From NCBI GenBank assembly GCA_937883885.1, contig CAKZXL010000561.1, forward strand, positions 1 to 8,995: DNA of 8,995 nt. The letters are read 5' to 3'. Shown in pieces: positions 6,898 to 8,995 of this stretch. Under the pieces are notes generated by a model. The model was not told where the DNA came from and ran no database searches. It was given only the letters and a program-made list of their open reading frames with translations. The DNA comes from an uncultured Aquincola sp. (GTDB lineage: Bacteria; Pseudomonadota; Gammaproteobacteria; Burkholderiales; Burkholderiaceae). A program made the position numbers and the translations under genes. How positions within the stretch are numbered: position 1 is the first letter of the stretch; each line of letters opens with the position of its first letter.

Positions 6898-7530
6898 GTG
6901 TTTTCGATCATACAAGCCGCGGGCTGGCCCATCTGGCCGTTGCTGGCCTGCTCGGTGGTGGCCCTGGCCCTGGTCATCGAGCGCTTTTCCAGCCTGCGGC
7001 CCGCCCGTGTGGCACCGCCCAAGCTGCTGGACGAAGTGCTCACCCTCACCCGCTCCAACCTGCCGGGGCCCGACGTGGTGCACAAGCTGGCCGGCAATTC
7101 GGCGCTCGGCCAGGTGCTGGCCGCCGGGCTGCGCAGCGTGATCGCCGAGCCGCGCATCACCGAAGAAAGCCTGCGCCAGTCGCTCGAAGGCACCGGCCGC
7201 GTGGTGCTGCACCGGCTGGAGCGCTACCTCAACGCGCTGGGCACCATTGCCACGGCCGCGCCGTTGCTGGGCCTGCTGGGCACCGTGGTGGGCATGATCG
7301 AGATCTTCGGCGCGCAGGCACCCGGCGCCACCGGCAACCCGGTGCAGATGGCACATGGCATCTCCATCGCGCTGTACAACACGGCCTTCGGCCTGATCGT
7401 CGCCATCCCGGCGCTGATGTTCCACCGCTACTTCCGCGGCCGGGTGGACGAGTACGCGCTGACGCTGGAGCAGGCCGCCGAACGCCTGGTGCCGCACCTG
7501 ATGCGGTTTGTGGTGCGCACGCCGGCATGA
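6898..7530 (+). CDS. exbB: MotA/TolQ/ExbB-family proton channel protein
   Basis: An inner-membrane subunit that, with ExbD, turns proton-motive force into mechanical work, classically energising TonB for outer-membrane uptake. With GTG 6898 it is 210 aa and opens MFSIIQAAGWPIWPL, which I recall as the usual start of betaproteobacterial relatives. GTG 6868 gives 10 more residues and is possible; GGGA lies 6 nt before 6898. TM1 spans about 10-27. A cytoplasmic region of about 80 residues includes IERFSSLR. TM2 is about 113-137 (GTIATAAPLLGLLGTVVGMI, the family's most conserved block), and TM3 about 152-174 (GISIALYNTAFGLIVAIPAL). It overlaps exbD by ATGA. No tonB is in view and the partner is followed by lpxK, so TonB service is inferred; a TolQ-like or envelope-linked role is an alternative. 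Confidence 0.92.
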   Translation: MFSIIQAAGWPIWPLLACSVVALALVIERFSSLRPARVAPPKLLDEVLTLTRSNLPGPDVVHKLAGNSALGQVLAAGLRSVIAEPRITEESLRQSLEGTGRVVLHRLERYLNALGTIATAAPLLGLLGTVVGMIEIFGAQAPGATGNPVQMAHGISIALYNTAFGLIVAIPALMFHRYFRGRVDEYALTLEQAAERLVPHLMRFVVRTPA

Positions 7531-8060
7531 ACTTCCGCCGCCCCCGGCGCGACGAGCCGGACATCAACCTGATCCCGTTCATCGACGTGCTGCTGGTGGT
7601 GCTCATCTTCCTGATGCTGTCCACCACCTACGCCCGCTTCACCGAACTGCAGGTGAACCTGCCGGTGGCACAGGCCGAGCCGATGCGCGAAAAGCCCGTC
7701 GAGCTGCTGGTGTCGGTGGCGGCGGACGGGCGCTACGCCGTCAATGGCCAGGCGGTGCCGGGCCGTGGCGTGGAGCCGCTGGCCGCCGCCATGGGCAGCG
7801 CCGCCACCGAGCTGCGTGCGCCGCCGCCCGGGCCGGTGGTGGTGGTCTCGGCCGACGCCACGGCGGCCCACCAGTCGGTGATCAACGTGCTGGACGCAGC
7901 ACGCCGCATCGGGCTGGCGCGGGTGACCTTCGCGGCGCAGGCGGGGCCGGGCTCGGTGGCGGCGGCCCCTGGCGGCTCGGCGGCCGCGGTGGAGGGTGCG
8001 GCGGCCCCATCGCCGGCCCCTGCCGCTGCCCCTGCCACGGCGCCGGCGCCCGCACGCTGA
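7527..8060 (+). CDS. exbD: Biopolymer transport protein ExbD, with Ala/Pro-rich C-terminal tail
   Basis: The rotor-axle partner of ExbB: one N-terminal TM helix and a periplasmic domain. The 177-aa protein opens MNFRRPRRDEPDINLIPFIDVLLVVLIF, with the TM at about 15-33. Asp20 in PFIDVLL aligns with the essential proton-carrying aspartate of ExbD (Asp25 in E. coli). The periplasmic domain covers about 40-137 (VELLVSVAADGRYAVNG; VVVVSADATAAHQSVINVLDAARR). Residues 139-177 are an added low-complexity tail of mostly Ala, Pro, Gly and Ser, which makes the protein about 35 residues longer than the roughly 140 aa usual in the family. The ATG overlaps the exbB TGA, so translation should be coupled. 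A longer open frame continues upstream to 6663 through exbB in another phase and is not coding. Confidence 0.94.
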   Translation: MNFRRPRRDEPDINLIPFIDVLLVVLIFLMLSTTYARFTELQVNLPVAQAEPMREKPVELLVSVAADGRYAVNGQAVPGRGVEPLAAAMGSAATELRAPPPGPVVVVSADATAAHQSVINVLDAARRIGLARVTFAAQAGPGSVAAAPGGSAAAVEGAAAPSPAPAAAPATAPAPAR

Positions 8061-8074
8061 GCCGGCACCCGGGC

Positions 8075-8995
8075 ATGGCCTGTCCCGCCGATGGCCCCGA
8101 CGCCGCCCGCCGGCCCGCTGCAGGTGCGGGCCTGGCCGGCTGGCTGCAGCGCCAGTGGTGGCAGCCACGGCCGACGACGGCCGCCCAGCTGCTGCGGCCC
8201 TTGTCGTGGCTGTACCGCGCGCTGGCCGCGCTCGAGCGCCAGCGCCACCCGCCCGGCGTGGCCGACGTGCCGGTGGTGGTGGTGGGCAACCTGATCGCCG
8301 GCGGCGCGGGCAAGACGCCCAGCGTCATAGCGCTGGTGCGCTGGCTGCGCGAAGCCGGCTGGACGCCGGGTGTCATCTCCCGCGGCTATGGCCGCCAGTC
8401 GGCCGACGACCTCACCGAGGTGCGCCCCGACCAGCCGGCCAGCCGCACCGGCGACGAGCCGCTGCTGATCCGCCTGCGCACCGGCGCGCCGGTGTGGGTC
8501 GGCCGCGACCGGCTGGCGGTGCTGCAGGCGCTGCGGCGCGCGCACCCCGAGGTCAACCTGGTGGTGTCGGACGACGGCCTGCAGCACCACCGGCTGCCGC
8601 GCGACGTGCAGGTGGTGGTGTTCGACGAACGTGGCGCCGGCAACGGCCTGCTGCTGCCCGCGGGCCCGCTGCGCGAGCCGCTGCCCTCCGTCCTGCCGCC
8701 GCGCTCCGTGGTGCTGTACAACGCGCCCGCGCCCAGCACGCCGCTGCCCGGCCACGTCGCGCAGCGCGGCATCGGCGGCATCACGCCGCTGGCCGACTGG
8801 TGGGCCGGTGCATCGCCTGCGCAGCCGCTGCAGCAGTTGCAGGGCCGGCCGGTGGTGGCGGCGGCCGGCATCGCCTCGCCCGAGCGCTTTTTCGGCATGC
8901 TGGAAGCCGCGGGACTGGCCCTGCAGCGGCTGCCGCTGCCCGACCACCACGACTTCGCGCAACTGCCCTGGCCCGCATCCGCGCCCGACGTGCTC
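8075..8995 (+). CDS. lpxK: Tetraacyldisaccharide 4'-kinase (lipid A biosynthesis), partial
   Basis: This kinase phosphorylates the 4' position of the lipid A disaccharide precursor at the inner-membrane cytoplasmic face, yielding lipid IVA. 307 codons are present and the frame is open at the right edge; family members are about 330-345 aa, so only the end is missing. The N-terminal amphipathic/membrane-associated helix region is about 22-55 (QLLRPLSWLYRALAALER). The P-loop is G71-NLIAGGAGKT-P82, followed by SRGYGR at 102-107, DDGLQHHRL at 166-174 and DHHDF at 290-294, all in the LpxK order. ATG 8075 is the only ATG in frame ahead of the domain; it stands 14 bp after the exbD stop with a weak Shine-Dalgarno, and about 20 residues before the helix are unconserved Ala/Gly/Pro. 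Co-transcription with exbBD is likely. In related bacteria a Trm112-like gene, kdsB and adk often follow, so those are expected to the right. Confidence 0.95.
   Translation, partial: MACPADGPDAARRPAAGAGLAGWLQRQWWQPRPTTAAQLLRPLSWLYRALAALERQRHPPGVADVPVVVVGNLIAGGAGKTPSVIALVRWLREAGWTPGVISRGYGRQSADDLTEVRPDQPASRTGDEPLLIRLRTGAPVWVGRDRLAVLQALRRAHPEVNLVVSDDGLQHHRLPRDVQVVVFDERGAGNGLLLPAGPLREPLPSVLPPRSVVLYNAPAPSTPLPGHVAQRGIGGITPLADWWAGASPAQPLQQLQGRPVVAAAGIASPERFFGMLEAAGLALQRLPLPDHHDFAQLPWPASAPDVL

Noticed and set aside
6663..7526. Upstream extension of the exbD frame through the spacer and exbB
   Set aside because: Similarity to ExbD starts only at 7527, and exbB occupies another phase of the same strand.
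7733..8962. 409-codon minus-strand frame opposite exbD and lpxK
   Set aside because: It is a His/Arg/Gln/Gly-rich shadow. lpxK motifs (P-loop, DDGLQHHRL) are intact on the plus strand.

Overview
The window is about 9 kb of GC-rich (roughly 70 %) bacterial chromosome with strong G/C preference at third codon positions. Protein style and gene order (xseA-sodB diverging from exbB-exbD-lpxK) point to a betaproteobacterium, most likely Burkholderiales of the Comamonadaceae/Ideonella/Leptothrix kind; this placement is inference from memory of gene order, not a search. Nearly all of the sequence is explained by nine genes, two of them cut by the window edges. I see no insertion sequence, prophage, CRISPR array, tRNA or rRNA.

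Left block (1-4414), multidrug efflux locus. On the minus strand an AcrA/MexA-type lipoprotein adaptor is followed 30 bp later by an AcrB-type RND pump whose C-terminal part lies beyond the left edge. Divergent from them, on the plus strand, is a TetR/AcrR-family repressor. The shared intergenic region holds a near-perfect palindrome that matches the E. coli AcrR operator in arm sequence and spacing, placed between candidate -35 and -10 boxes of the pump operon. The repressor overlaps, by ATGA, a DUF72 (YecE-like) protein of unknown role.

Middle block (4411-6512), minus strand. xseA (exonuclease VII large subunit) lies upstream of sodB (iron superoxide dismutase). sodB ends tail-to-tail with the DUF72 gene so that the two stop codons interlock. 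The 101-bp xseA-sodB gap holds a candidate sodB promoter and a nested inverted repeat.

Right block (6513-8995). A roughly 385-bp spacer, partly AT-rich, contains a consensus DnaA box. It separates xseA from a plus-strand run exbB-exbD-lpxK: an inner-membrane proton-channel pair followed by the lipid A 4'-kinase, which runs off the right edge. exbB and exbD overlap by ATGA, and lpxK follows after 14 bp, so this is very probably one operon.

Most of the window is ordinary core-genome content. I do not see a clearly new biological system. The points most worth checking are the AcrR-type operator and the corrected adaptor start, the coupling of the DUF72 gene to the repressor, the inverted repeat on the sodB promoter, and the DnaA box ahead of exbB.
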